Origin: an uncultured Clostridia bacterium
GTDB taxonomy: Bacteria; Bacillota; Clostridia; Christensenellales; Borkfalkiaceae
Assembly: GCA_904502225.1 (NCBI GenBank)
Contig: CAJGDO010000001.1
Span: forward strand, 1-64,000
Reading direction: 5' to 3'
Length of the DNA: 64,000 nt
The first letter of the stretch is position 1. Every line of letters begins with the position of its first letter. This document shows, piece after piece, positions 41,564-49,942 of this stretch. The notes under the pieces are model-generated. The model was given only the letters and a program-made list of their open reading frames with translations, searched no databases and was not told the origin of the DNA. Both the position numbers and the translations under genes were made by a program.

Positions 41564-42118
41564 TTATCTCCTTTTCTTTATAAATACTTTGGTTAAGAGA
41601 ACGCCTATAATAGTGGACAATAAAGTCGCTAAAATAGTGGGCAAAACTATGCTTGACGGGTTCAACGAATTAAGTGATGCCCGAAGTGCCAAAACTGATG
41701 ACGGGATAATTTGAACGCTTGTTGCGTTAATTACAAAAAACATAGCGATTGCATATTCGGTGTTGGGGTGTTTTTCAAGTTCTTGAATTGCTTTTATGCC
41801 CATAGGCGTTGTGGCACCGCTCATACCCAAAACGTTTGCTGAAATGTTAAGGGAGATAAAGTCGTTTGCCTTATCGGGCAGAGTGCCAAAAAGTTTGGTG
41901 TTAAGGGGCTTAATAGATGATGCAAACTTTTTAGCAAGTCCGCTTTGTTCTAAAAGTTCAAAAACGCCAAGCCAAACGGCGTAAACAACAGCCATTCTCG
42001 TGGTTAGAGAAAGTGCCTTATTTCCGCCACTTAACATTGCACTTAATAGTGTGTTTGGGTCAATAAAAATTAAAATTATAGTAGATAAAATTAAAACAAA
42101 ACCAAAAATTAAGTTCAT
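41564..42118 (-). CDS. spmA: Spore maturation protein A
   Basis: This 184-aa membrane protein is the partner of SpmB. The sequence LNISANVLGMSGATTPMGIKA is the family hallmark, and NATSVQIIPSSVLALR follows. Four or so hydrophobic helices are visible. The start lacks an obvious Shine-Dalgarno. Presence of both spm genes suggests the organism sporulates or descends from spore formers. Confidence 0.93.
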   Translation of the reverse strand: MNLIFGFVLILSTIILIFIDPNTLLSAMLSGGNKALSLTTRMAVVYAVWLGVFELLEQSGLAKKFASSIKPLNTKLFGTLPDKANDFISLNISANVLGMSGATTPMGIKAIQELEKHPNTEYAIAMFFVINATSVQIIPSSVLALRASLNSLNPSSIVLPTILATLLSTIIGVLLTKVFIKKRR

Positions 42119-42143
42119 ATAAGAACTTTATGCTAAATAATGG

Positions 42144-42172
42144 TTGAATATGTGTTAAAAATGTGATAAAAT
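42144..42172 (+). promoter_or_regulatory. Promoter of metG
   Basis: TTGAAT (42144-42149) and TAAAAT (42167-42172) are 17 bases apart. No T-box or SAM leader is visible in the 55 bases before the start. Confidence 0.6.
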
Positions 42173-42226
42173 AGTTAGGTAATATTTTACGAAAAAACCT
42201 ATCATTTGGGTTAAAGGAGTTATAAA

Positions 42227-44170
42227 ATGAAAGAAAAATATTATATTACAACTGCGATAGCATACACTTCGGGCAAGCCTCATATAGGCAACACTTACGA
42301 AGCAATTTTAACCGACTGTTTGGCACGTTTTAAGCGTTATGAAGGATATGACGTGTTTTTTCAAACGGGTACGGACGAGCACGGGCAAAAGATAGAAGAA
42401 AAGGCAAAGAATGTAAACCTTTCGCCAAAAGCATTTGTTGATGGCGTGGCTGAACAAATTAAAGATATTTGGAAAATGGTTGGCGTTTCTTACGATAAAT
42501 TTATAAGAACTACTGACGAGTACCACGAAAAGCAAGTTCAAAAAATATTCAAAAAATTATACGAAAAAGGCGATATTTATAAAGGTGCATACGAAGGTTG
42601 GTATTGCACACCTTGTGAATCGTTCTGGACAGAAAGTCAACTTGTTGACGGCAAATGCCCAGACTGTGGTAGGCCTGTTAATAAATCAAAAGAAGAAGCA
42701 TATTTCTTCAAGATGAGCAAGTATGCTGATAGGCTTTTAGAATATTATAATGAGCATCCTGAATTTATTACGCCAACTTCAAGAAAGAATGAAATGGTAA
42801 ACAATTTCTTAAAACCTGGTTTACAAGACTTATGCGTTTCAAGAAGCACGTTTAAGTGGGGTATTCCTGTTGATTTTGACGCTAAACACGTTGTTTACGT
42901 TTGGCTTGATGCTCTTACCAACTATATCACGGGGTTAGGGTATGACGTTGATGGAAACCACGACCAAAAGTATAAAGATTTTTGGCCTGCTGACGTTCAC
43001 GTTATTGGTAAGGATATTATTAGGTTTCATACAATTTATTGGCCAATTTTCTTAATGGCGTTAGACGTTCCACTTCCAAAAAAAGTTTATGGCCACGGCT
43101 GGCTTTTACAAGACGGTGGAAAGATGAGCAAGTCAAAAGGCAACGTTATGTATGCTGATGATTTGGTTAAGTTCTTTGGCAAAGATGCTGTCAGGTATTA
43201 CGTTTTAACGGCTATGCCACAAGATAACGACGGCTTGATTTCGTGGGAATCTATAATTGAAACTATAAACAGCGATTTGGCAAACGTTTACGGCAACTTG
43301 GTTAGCAGAACTATTGCAATGACAAACAAATATTTTGGTGGAATTGTTAAGGATGCTAACGTTAGCGAAGTTGTTGACGATGAATTAAAGGCTGTTGTGA
43401 CTTCTGCTTATGACAAAGTTGTTAGCAAAATGAACGAATTTAAAGTTGCTGATGCTCTCTTTGAAATTTTTGCTATATTTAGAAGGGCGAACAAGTATAT
43501 TGATGAAACAATGCCTTGGGCACTTGCAAAGGACGAAAGCAAAAAAGATAGGCTTGCAACCGTTTTATATAACTTGACCGAAAGCATAATTATCGGAACT
43601 TCACTTTTAGCATCTTTCTTGCCAGATTCTTGCCAAAAGGTTGCAAATATGCTTAACCTTTCATTGAGAAGTGTTGATGAAATTAACAAGTTTGGCTTGA
43701 TTGAGCAAGTTAAGGTTTGCGAAAACCCAGAAATTTTATTTGCAAGGTTGGATGCGAAAGTTATTATGGAGCAAGTGAATAAAATGATTGAAGAAAGAAA
43801 TAAAGAGTTAGAAGCAAAACAAGAAGTTGTTGAAAATAAAAAGCCGTTAATTGACATTGAAGACTTTGCAAAAATCGAACTAAAAATTGCAAAAGTTATT
43901 GCGTGTGAAAAGGTTGAAAAGAGCAAAAAACTCTTAAAATTAACAGTTAAACTTGGCGATGAAACAAGAACTGTTGTGAGCGGAATTGCACTTAATTACA
44001 CACCTGAACAAATGATTGGCAAAAAACTTACTATGATAACAAACTTAAAGCCTGCAAAACTATGCGGAATTGTTAGCGAAGGTATGATACTTTGTGCTGA
44101 AAATGAACAAGGCAAACTTGCATTCCTAATGCCAGAAAACGATATTGAGGACGGGAGCCAAATTTTCTAA
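42227..44170 (+). CDS. metG: Methionine--tRNA ligase with C-terminal tRNA-binding domain
   Basis: This 647-aa class I synthetase has the HIGH-type motif HIGN after SGKP (about residues 20-23), a zinc knuckle with CTPCESFW and CPDCGRP, and the KMSKSKGN loop near residue 300. A C-terminal Trbp111/EMAP-like domain (about 545-647, starting IDIEDFAKIELKIAKV) promotes dimerisation and tRNA binding. AAAGGAG precedes the ATG. It overlaps the tatD start by one base. Confidence 0.97.
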   Translation: MKEKYYITTAIAYTSGKPHIGNTYEAILTDCLARFKRYEGYDVFFQTGTDEHGQKIEEKAKNVNLSPKAFVDGVAEQIKDIWKMVGVSYDKFIRTTDEYHEKQVQKIFKKLYEKGDIYKGAYEGWYCTPCESFWTESQLVDGKCPDCGRPVNKSKEEAYFFKMSKYADRLLEYYNEHPEFITPTSRKNEMVNNFLKPGLQDLCVSRSTFKWGIPVDFDAKHVVYVWLDALTNYITGLGYDVDGNHDQKYKDFWPADVHVIGKDIIRFHTIYWPIFLMALDVPLPKKVYGHGWLLQDGGKMSKSKGNVMYADDLVKFFGKDAVRYYVLTAMPQDNDGLISWESIIETINSDLANVYGNLVSRTIAMTNKYFGGIVKDANVSEVVDDELKAVVTSAYDKVVSKMNEFKVADALFEIFAIFRRANKYIDETMPWALAKDESKKDRLATVLYNLTESIIIGTSLLASFLPDSCQKVANMLNLSLRSVDEINKFGLIEQVKVCENPEILFARLDAKVIMEQVNKMIEERNKELEAKQEVVENKKPLIDIEDFAKIELKIAKVIACEKVEKSKKLLKLTVKLGDETRTVVSGIALNYTPEQMIGKKLTMITNLKPAKLCGIVSEGMILCAENEQGKLAFLMPENDIEDGSQIF

Positions 44171-44940
44171 TGTTCGTTGATACGCATTGTCATCTTCACG
44201 ATGAAAAACTAAACGATACTGATACCGTTGTTAAAGAATATTTAGATAACGGCGTCAGTATTGCAATCAATATGGCGTGTTGTGCTTTAACGAGTGAAAA
44301 GGGCAAAGAACTTGCTGAAAAATATTCTTCTGTATATTTTGGTGCAGGCTGTCACCCTTGTGATACGGCTGGGTTTGATGAAAACGAGTTTGATAGGATA
44401 AAGAAATTGACTTCGCACCCAAAATGTGTTGCTGTCGGCGAAATAGGTTTGGATTATTATTGGGAACCTTATGATAAAGACAAGCAAATCAAAGCATTTA
44501 TTTCCCAAATGGAATTTGCAAAAGAAGTGGGCTTGCCTATCTCAATCCATTGCAGAAACTCTACCCAAGATATGCTTAATATCTTAAAAGATAATAAGGC
44601 AAAATTGACAAGTGGCGGGGTTATGCACTGTTTTAGCGGAAGTGTTGAAACGGCAAGGGAACTTCTTAATTTAGGGCTTTACATCTCGTTTGCAGGGCCG
44701 TTGACTTTTAAGAACGCAAACGCTATTTTAGATGTGGCGTCATACGTTCCAAACGATATGTGCTTAACAGAAACGGACAGCCCTTATTTAACACCGCACC
44801 CATTTAGGGGGAAGGTGAACGGGCCAAAGTACGTGCCATTAATTTTACAAAAACTTGCTCAAATCAAAAATATCGACGTTGATAAAATGGCAAAGCAAGT
44901 TTTACAAAATGCAAAAACTTTATTTAAGAAATTAAAATAA
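44170..44940 (+). CDS. TatD-family metal-dependent hydrolase
   Basis: This 256-aa TIM-barrel deoxyribonuclease-like enzyme has FVDTHCHLHDEKL at the N terminus, GEIGLDYYW in the middle, ISIHCRNS, GGVMHCFSG and the C-terminal TETDSPYL. These are the TatD metal-binding blocks. metG-tatD-(rnmV)-ksgA is a standard Firmicute order; the 5S-maturation nuclease gene rnmV is missing between tatD and rsmA here. Confidence 0.94.
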   Translation: MFVDTHCHLHDEKLNDTDTVVKEYLDNGVSIAINMACCALTSEKGKELAEKYSSVYFGAGCHPCDTAGFDENEFDRIKKLTSHPKCVAVGEIGLDYYWEPYDKDKQIKAFISQMEFAKEVGLPISIHCRNSTQDMLNILKDNKAKLTSGGVMHCFSGSVETARELLNLGLYISFAGPLTFKNANAILDVASYVPNDMCLTETDSPYLTPHPFRGKVNGPKYVPLILQKLAQIKNIDVDKMAKQVLQNAKTLFKKLK

Positions 44941-44975
44941 AAATATAGCCGACAAAAAGTCGGCCATATTTTAAT
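44939..44975 (+). terminator. Intrinsic terminator after tatD
   Basis: The stem AAAATATAGCCGAC / GTCGGCCATATTTT has a single A bulge and an A5 loop. Confidence 0.85.
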
Positions 44976-45000
44976 TATCTCACTTCATTAGTATAAATGA

Positions 45001-45046
45001 TTGATAGTAAAGATTTCTCTTTACGATAATATTGTGTGTGCAATAT
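45001..45046 (+). promoter_or_regulatory. Putative rsmA promoter with two dyads
   Basis: TTGATA (45001-45006) and GATAAT (45025-45030) are 18 bases apart. The spacer is the perfect inverted repeat GTAAAGA-TTTC-TCTTTAC (45007-45024). A second repeat, ATATTG-N6-CAATAT (45029-45046), covers the expected start site. Confidence 0.45.
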
Positions 45047-45077
45047 AAAAAAATATTCAGCAATTTAAGGGAAAGAT

Positions 45078-45920
45078 ATGGAAAACTTAAAGGCGACTTT
45101 ATTAAAACACAATTTAACCTTGAAAAAAGCCTTCGGTCAAAATTTTTTAACCGATTTATCTTTGCTTGACCAAATTGTTGAAAAGGCAGAAGTTGGCGAA
45201 AACGACGTTGTTTTAGAGATAGGCTGTGGTGCTGGTGCGTTGACAAAATCGCTTTCTAAAAAGGTTAAAAAAGTCGTTGGTTATGAGATTGACACAAGGC
45301 TTAAGCCTGTGTTAAAAGACGTTTTAGAACAAAATAAAAACGTTGAAATTGTCTTTAACGATATAATGAAAGTCAGCGTTCAAGAAGTTGAGAAAAAACT
45401 TGGCGATGAATACGTGTTGGTTGCCAATTTGCCTTATTATATTACAACGCCAATTATCATGCGTTTTTTGGAAAATGCAAAAAACTTAAAGCGAATGGTA
45501 ATTATGGTGCAAGAAGAAGTTGCATACCGTTTAGCATCAAAACATAGTTGTGCAGATTATGGTGCTATCACAGTTGGCATAAACCTTAAAGGCAGTGCCG
45601 AAGTTGTGTTAAAAGTGGGAAGAGAAAAGTTTACGCCACCACCAAACGTCGATTCGGCAGTTGTTAGAATTGATATTGAAAAAGACAAGTTTGTTGGCGT
45701 TGATTATGATAACGTTAGGCAGGTTGTAAAATGTGCCTTTTCAAACAGAAGAAAAATGCTTGTCAACAACCTGATGAACGTTTATAAACTTTCAAGGGCT
45801 GATGCAGAAAATATATTAATTTCGGCAAATTTACCGCTTACTATTCGTGGCGAAAACTTAACCGCCCAAGACTACGTAAATTTGGCTGATATTATTTACA
45901 AAAAGGATACAAATGATTAA
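45078..45920 (+). CDS. rsmA: 16S rRNA dimethyladenosine transferase
   Basis: This 280-aa SAM-dependent enzyme (KsgA) dimethylates two adjacent adenines near the 3' end of 16S rRNA. The SAM-binding EIGCGAGALT motif follows the N-terminal KKAFGQNFLTD block. The catalytic NLPYYITTPI motif and the C-terminal PPPNVDSAVVRI complete the family pattern. Its last bases overlap rdgB by 8. Confidence 0.96.
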   Translation: MENLKATLLKHNLTLKKAFGQNFLTDLSLLDQIVEKAEVGENDVVLEIGCGAGALTKSLSKKVKKVVGYEIDTRLKPVLKDVLEQNKNVEIVFNDIMKVSVQEVEKKLGDEYVLVANLPYYITTPIIMRFLENAKNLKRMVIMVQEEVAYRLASKHSCADYGAITVGINLKGSAEVVLKVGREKFTPPPNVDSAVVRIDIEKDKFVGVDYDNVRQVVKCAFSNRRKMLVNNLMNVYKLSRADAENILISANLPLTIRGENLTAQDYVNLADIIYKKDTND

Positions 45921-46500
45921 ACAAAGAATAGTTTTGGCGAGTGGAAACGCTCATAAAATTAAAGAAATAGGACAAATGCTCCCTGATTACGAAGTGGTTG
46001 GATATAAAGAGTTGGGCTTTGATTTTGAGATTGAAGAAGACGGAAAAACTTTTTATGAAAACGCTTTAATTAAGGCAAAAGCCGTTGCAACTGCATTAAA
46101 TTTGCCAGCCCTTGCAGATGACAGTGGGATTTGTGTTGATGCTCTTGATGGCCAGCCGGGGATATATAGTGCAAGATATGCTGGCGACGGGGTTGATGAG
46201 CATAACAATGAACTTTTATTAAAAAACATGCAAGGCAAACAAAACCGAAATGCAAAATTCGTTTGCTGTATGGTTTTTTACAAACCAGATGGAAGGATTA
46301 TAACGGCAACGGGCGAAACACATGGCGAAATTTTGGATAAATGTTATGGCGAAAATGGTTTTGGCTATGACCCTTTGTTTTTCAGCACCGATTTGAATAA
46401 GTGTTTGGGGCTTGCAACCGATAAGGAAAAAAATAGCATTAGTCATAGGTTCAGAGCGATTGAAGGAATAAAGAAAAAAATAAAAGAAATTGAAGGATAA
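45913..46500 (+). CDS. rdgB: RdgB/HAM1-family XTP/dITP pyrophosphatase
   Basis: This 195-aa enzyme removes inosine and xanthosine triphosphates from the nucleotide pool. Diagnostic motifs are VLASGNAHKIKEI at the N terminus, LADDSGICVDAL, and GFGYDPLFF near the C terminus. It overlaps rsmA by 8 bases and cysK begins just after its stop. Confidence 0.95.
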   Translation: MIKQRIVLASGNAHKIKEIGQMLPDYEVVGYKELGFDFEIEEDGKTFYENALIKAKAVATALNLPALADDSGICVDALDGQPGIYSARYAGDGVDEHNNELLLKNMQGKQNRNAKFVCCMVFYKPDGRIITATGETHGEILDKCYGENGFGYDPLFFSTDLNKCLGLATDKEKNSISHRFRAIEGIKKKIKEIEG

Positions 46501-46504
46501 ATTT

Positions 46505-47431
46505 ATGAAAATTTATACTAAAATTGATGATTTAATAGGTTCAACACCAATTTTTGAGCCAATTAATATAGAAAAAGAATTTGGGTTAAAAGCCAAATTA
46601 TTGTTAAAATTAGAAAGTTTTAACCCTGCAGGAAGCGTTAAGGATAGAACGGCATTGTTTATGCTTAACGATGCAGAGCAAAAAGGCTTAATCAAAAAAG
46701 GTGCAACAATTATTGAGCCAACAAGTGGAAACACTGGCATTGGGCTAGCCTCAATTTGTGCATCAAGGGGCTATAAAACCATATTGACAATGCCAGACAC
46801 GATGAGCATTGAACGCATTAAATTATTAAAAGGATATGGTGCAGAAGTCGTTTTAACAGACGGAAAATTGGGTATGAAAGGTGCTATTGAAAAGGCAAAA
46901 GAAATCAATGAAAAAACACCTAACAGTTTTATCCCATCACAGTTTGATAATACTGCAAATATAACCGCTCACTATCAAACGACAGGTCCTGAAATATTCA
47001 AAGATACCGATGGAAAAGTTGATATTTTTGTTGCTGGTGTTGGCACGGGTGGAACTCTTACGGGAACGGCAAAATTCCTTAAAGAACAAAACCAAAATAT
47101 TAAGGTTGTTGCAGTTGAACCACAATCATCGCCACTATTAAGCAAGGGCGAGTTTGGGGCACACAAAATTCAAGGTATCGGTGCAAACTTTGTCCCTAAA
47201 AACTTTGAAAGAAAGTATTGTGATGAAGTTAAATTAATCAGTGATGAAGACGCTGTTTTTTATGCAAAAATGCTTGCTAAAAAAGAGGGCGTTTTGGCTG
47301 GGATTTCCTCGGGTGCAACGCTTGGCGTTGCAATAGAATTAGCAAAACTAAAAGAAAATCAAGGCAAAACGATAGTTGCAATTTTGCCTGATACGGGCGA
47401 AAGGTATTTATCAACCGAATTATTTGAATAA
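46505..47431 (+). CDS. cysK: Cysteine synthase (O-acetylserine sulfhydrylase)
   Basis: This 308-aa PLP enzyme makes cysteine from O-acetylserine and sulfide. The PLP lysine lies in NPAGSVKDRTA (about residue 43). The asparagine loop TSGNTGIGLA and the phosphate loop GTGGTLTG are present. The C terminus is hydrophobic-acidic and short. The start at 46505 follows AAGGA, which lies in the end of rdgB. An earlier in-frame start overlaps rdgB and is less likely. Confidence 0.95.
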   Translation: MKIYTKIDDLIGSTPIFEPINIEKEFGLKAKLLLKLESFNPAGSVKDRTALFMLNDAEQKGLIKKGATIIEPTSGNTGIGLASICASRGYKTILTMPDTMSIERIKLLKGYGAEVVLTDGKLGMKGAIEKAKEINEKTPNSFIPSQFDNTANITAHYQTTGPEIFKDTDGKVDIFVAGVGTGGTLTGTAKFLKEQNQNIKVVAVEPQSSPLLSKGEFGAHKIQGIGANFVPKNFERKYCDEVKLISDEDAVFYAKMLAKKEGVLAGISSGATLGVAIELAKLKENQGKTIVAILPDTGERYLSTELFE

Positions 47432-47433
47432 AA

Positions 47434-47468
47434 AAAAGGGTATGTTCAGTGAACATACCCTTAAATTT
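47434..47468. terminator. Bidirectional terminator between cysK and rpmB
   Basis: The strong stem AAGGGTATGTTC / GAACATACCCTT has a 3-base loop. A-rich and T-rich flanks serve both strands. Confidence 0.93.
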
Positions 47469-47480
47469 TTTGCTTAAAAA

Positions 47481-47672
47481 TTACGCTCTTTCTACTTTAC
47501 CGCTTTTTAAACATCTTGTGCAAACGTATTGTTTAGATACAGTGCCGTTTTCACTTTTAACGCTAACTTTTTGAAGGTTTGCTTCATAAAGTTTAGGGGT
47601 TTTACGGTTTGAGTGGCTTACTAAATTGCCAGAAAGTTTGCCTTTTCCACATACGCTACAAATTTTACTCAT
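47481..47672 (-). CDS. rpmB: 50S ribosomal protein L28
   Basis: This 63-aa ribosomal protein has an N-terminal CSVCGKG pair and C-terminal CTRC pair of cysteines, the zinc-ribbon form of L28. SHSNRKTPK is the conserved core. The start at 47672 is set by GGAGGATAT-type spacing upstream; an ATG five codons earlier overlaps this site. It diverges from the Asp23-fakA run. Confidence 0.95.
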   Translation of the reverse strand: MSKICSVCGKGKLSGNLVSHSNRKTPKLYEANLQKVSVKSENGTVSKQYVCTRCLKSGKVERA

Positions 47673-47717
47673 TATAATATCCTCCAACTTGGAATTGTTT
47701 ATTCATTAACAACGAAT

Positions 47718-47746
47718 ACTTTATCATATTATTAGATAAAAAGCAA
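47718..47746 (-). promoter_or_regulatory. Promoter of rpmB
   Basis: On the minus strand TTGCTT (47746-47741) and TAAAGT (47723-47718) are 17 bases apart. Confidence 0.6.
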
Positions 47747-47826
47747 CAAAAAAGAGGCTGTTTAGCAAAAAAATCTAGTATATTTTTTTAGATGAATAAA
47801 ATTTTTTAATAAATGGCACTAAAATG

Positions 47827-47855
47827 TTGCAAAATTATTTGAAATATTGTAAAAT
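47827..47855 (+). promoter_or_regulatory. Promoter of the Asp23-fakA run
   Basis: TTGCAA (47827-47832) and TAAAAT (47850-47855) are 17 bases apart. Confidence 0.65.
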
Positions 47856-47881
47856 GTATATAAGTTTATGATGAGGTTAAT

Positions 47882-48232
47882 ATGGCTGTAAAGACTAACA
47901 ATATTTATGGAAAAATTACCATATCAGAAAAAACGATAGAAAAGTTTGTTTCGCATATTGCGACAGATTGTTATGGCATTGTAGCGTTTTCACGTTATAA
48001 CGCCTTTTCGTCGTTCATTAGTTTTCTTAAGTCGGGTTCTAAATTCAGAAGCGTTAAAGTTCGTGCTAATGGAGATAGGATTTATATTGACCTTGCGGTT
48101 ATCGTTAAATACGGTGTATCAATAAAGGCAGTTATCGAAGCACTCAAAGAATCTGTTAAGTATAAGGTTGAGCGTTTTACTGGTATGATTGTCGATACGA
48201 TAAACGTTAACGTGACCGGAGTTATGAACTAA
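47882..48232 (+). CDS. Asp23/Gls24 family protein (YloU-like)
   Basis: This 116-aa protein has the Asp23 fold: GKITISEKTIEKFVSHIAT at the N terminus and IYIDLAVIVKYGVSIKAV in the second half. In Firmicutes the YloU-type member regularly precedes the fatty acid kinase gene, as here. The exact function is not known; some relatives are envelope-stress markers. Confidence 0.9.
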   Translation: MAVKTNNIYGKITISEKTIEKFVSHIATDCYGIVAFSRYNAFSSFISFLKSGSKFRSVKVRANGDRIYIDLAVIVKYGVSIKAVIEALKESVKYKVERFTGMIVDTINVNVTGVMN

Positions 48233-48267
48233 ATAAAATTAAAAATTTCTCTTATTTGGGGTATAAT

Positions 48268-49896
48268 ATGCAAAAAACAATAAATGGTGCGATGTTAAAA
48301 TCAATGATTTTAACCTCTGCTAAATTGCTTGAAATAAATAGGGCAAACATTGATGCTCTCAACGTTTTTCCTGTTCCTGATGGTGATACTGGAACAAATA
48401 TGTCTTTAACTTTCCAATCTGCTATAAAGGAATTGGTAAATTGCAAAAGTAATAAAATTGAAGATATTGCCGAGGCTGTTTCAAAAGGTGCACTTCGTGG
48501 TGCCCGTGGGAATTCAGGCGTTATCTTATCACAAGTTTTAAGAGGATTTTGTAATACTCTTAAAAAAGCAGAAGAAATTGATACAAAACTCTTTACACAA
48601 GCGTTAGTATCAGGTGCGGAAATAGCATATGGTGCAGTTAGCAAACCAAAAGAAGGAACGATGTTGACCGTTGCTCGTATGGTTGCTGAACACGCACAAA
48701 CAGTTCGTTCAAAATGCAAAGATTTTGAAACTTTCTTACCAGAATTGATTTCAGCCGGAAATGAAGCGGTTGAATTGACACCATCACTTTTACCTGTTCT
48801 TAAAAAAGCAGGCGTTGTTGATGCTGGTGGTAAAGGTTTAATGTGCTTTTACGAAGGTATGTATAAAGCACTTATGGGCGAAAGCGTAAGTGAAGAAATG
48901 GTTGTTTCACAAGAAGCGTCAACCGAAACGTTGATGGAACACGCTGATATAACCAATCTTGGCAATATTGAATTCGCATATTGCACAGAATTCTTTATTA
49001 TCAACCTTAATAAGAAAACAACAGTTGCTGATATCGAAAGATTGCGTGAAACCTTGATGGGTATAGGTGATAGCGTTATCGTAATTGGTGACCTTGAATT
49101 TGTTAAAGTTCACGTTCACACAAATAAACCGGGTGTTGCACTTACAAAAGCACTTGAACTTGGTGAACTTGATAGACTTAAAATTGAAAACATGTTAGAG
49201 CAAAACCGTGCTTTAATGAAAAAATACGAAGCAGAGAAAAAGGAAATGGGTATGCTTGCCGTTTCTGCGGGCGACGGGCTTTCAAGTATATTTAAAGATT
49301 TGACTGTTGATGCCGTTATCGAAGGCGGACAATCGATGAACCCATCTGCTGATGATATTGCAAGTGCGGCACAAAGAATTAACGCTGATAACGTTTTTGT
49401 TTTCCCTAACAATAAGAACATTATTCTTGCTGCTGAACAAGCAAAATCGCTAGTTCAAAACAAGCGAATTCACGTTATCCCAACAAAGAATATTCCAGAA
49501 GGTTTTTCGGCAGCGTTGGCGTTTAACCCAGAACTTTCTGTTGATGAAAATAAAGCAAACATGATTCACGCTCTTGACACAGTTTCTGTTGGTCAAGTGA
49601 CATACTCAGTAAGAAACACTAAACTTTACGGTTTTGAACTTAAAGTTGGCGACATTATGGGTCTTGACAACAAAAAGATTTTGTCACAAGGTAAAGACGT
49701 TAGCGAAGTGACTTTGGACTTGATTGAAAAATTAAGGGACGGTGAAGAAATTATCACCTTATATTACGGTCAAGACGTTAAGGAAGAAGACGCTGAAGCC
49801 TTGAGAGAAAAAATTGAAGAAAAATACCCTGACTGTGATGTCGATATTCATTATGGTGGTCAACCAATTTATTATTATTACATTGCGTTAGAATAA
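48268..49896 (+). CDS. fakA: DAK2-domain fatty acid kinase, FakA/YloV-like
   Basis: This 542-aa kinase is predicted to phosphorylate fatty acids carried by DegV/FakB proteins so they can enter phospholipids. The N-terminal DhaL-type domain has the Mg-ATP motif NVFPVPDGDTGTNM (about 32-45) and GARGNSGVILSQ. The middle domain carries EFAYCTEFF. The C-terminal domain is DegV-like. The start at 48268 is chosen over a TTG four codons earlier. No strong Shine-Dalgarno is visible. A DegV partner is at 27559-28434. Confidence 0.92.
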   Translation: MQKTINGAMLKSMILTSAKLLEINRANIDALNVFPVPDGDTGTNMSLTFQSAIKELVNCKSNKIEDIAEAVSKGALRGARGNSGVILSQVLRGFCNTLKKAEEIDTKLFTQALVSGAEIAYGAVSKPKEGTMLTVARMVAEHAQTVRSKCKDFETFLPELISAGNEAVELTPSLLPVLKKAGVVDAGGKGLMCFYEGMYKALMGESVSEEMVVSQEASTETLMEHADITNLGNIEFAYCTEFFIINLNKKTTVADIERLRETLMGIGDSVIVIGDLEFVKVHVHTNKPGVALTKALELGELDRLKIENMLEQNRALMKKYEAEKKEMGMLAVSAGDGLSSIFKDLTVDAVIEGGQSMNPSADDIASAAQRINADNVFVFPNNKNIILAAEQAKSLVQNKRIHVIPTKNIPEGFSAALAFNPELSVDENKANMIHALDTVSVGQVTYSVRNTKLYGFELKVGDIMGLDNKKILSQGKDVSEVTLDLIEKLRDGEEIITLYYGQDVKEEDAEALREKIEEKYPDCDVDIHYGGQPIYYYYIALE

Positions 49897-49898
49897 AA

Positions 49899-49930
49899 CC
49901 AAAGGGAAAGAGCAGTCTTTCCCTTTTTTT
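49899..49930 (+). terminator. Intrinsic terminator after fakA
   Basis: The stem AAAGGGAAAGA / TCTTTCCCTTT has a 4-base loop and a T tail. It may be partial, since recG follows immediately without its own clear promoter. Confidence 0.88.
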
Positions 49931-49942
49931 GTATTAAAAATT

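Noticed and set aside
44980..45246. Minus-strand open frame of 88 codons before rsmA
   Set aside because: It overlaps the rsmA promoter and coding start and has no recognisable product.
48262..48267. TATAAT immediately before the fakA ATG as a promoter
   Set aside because: A start would fall inside the coding region and there is no matching -35; an upstream promoter at 47827-47855 already serves the run.
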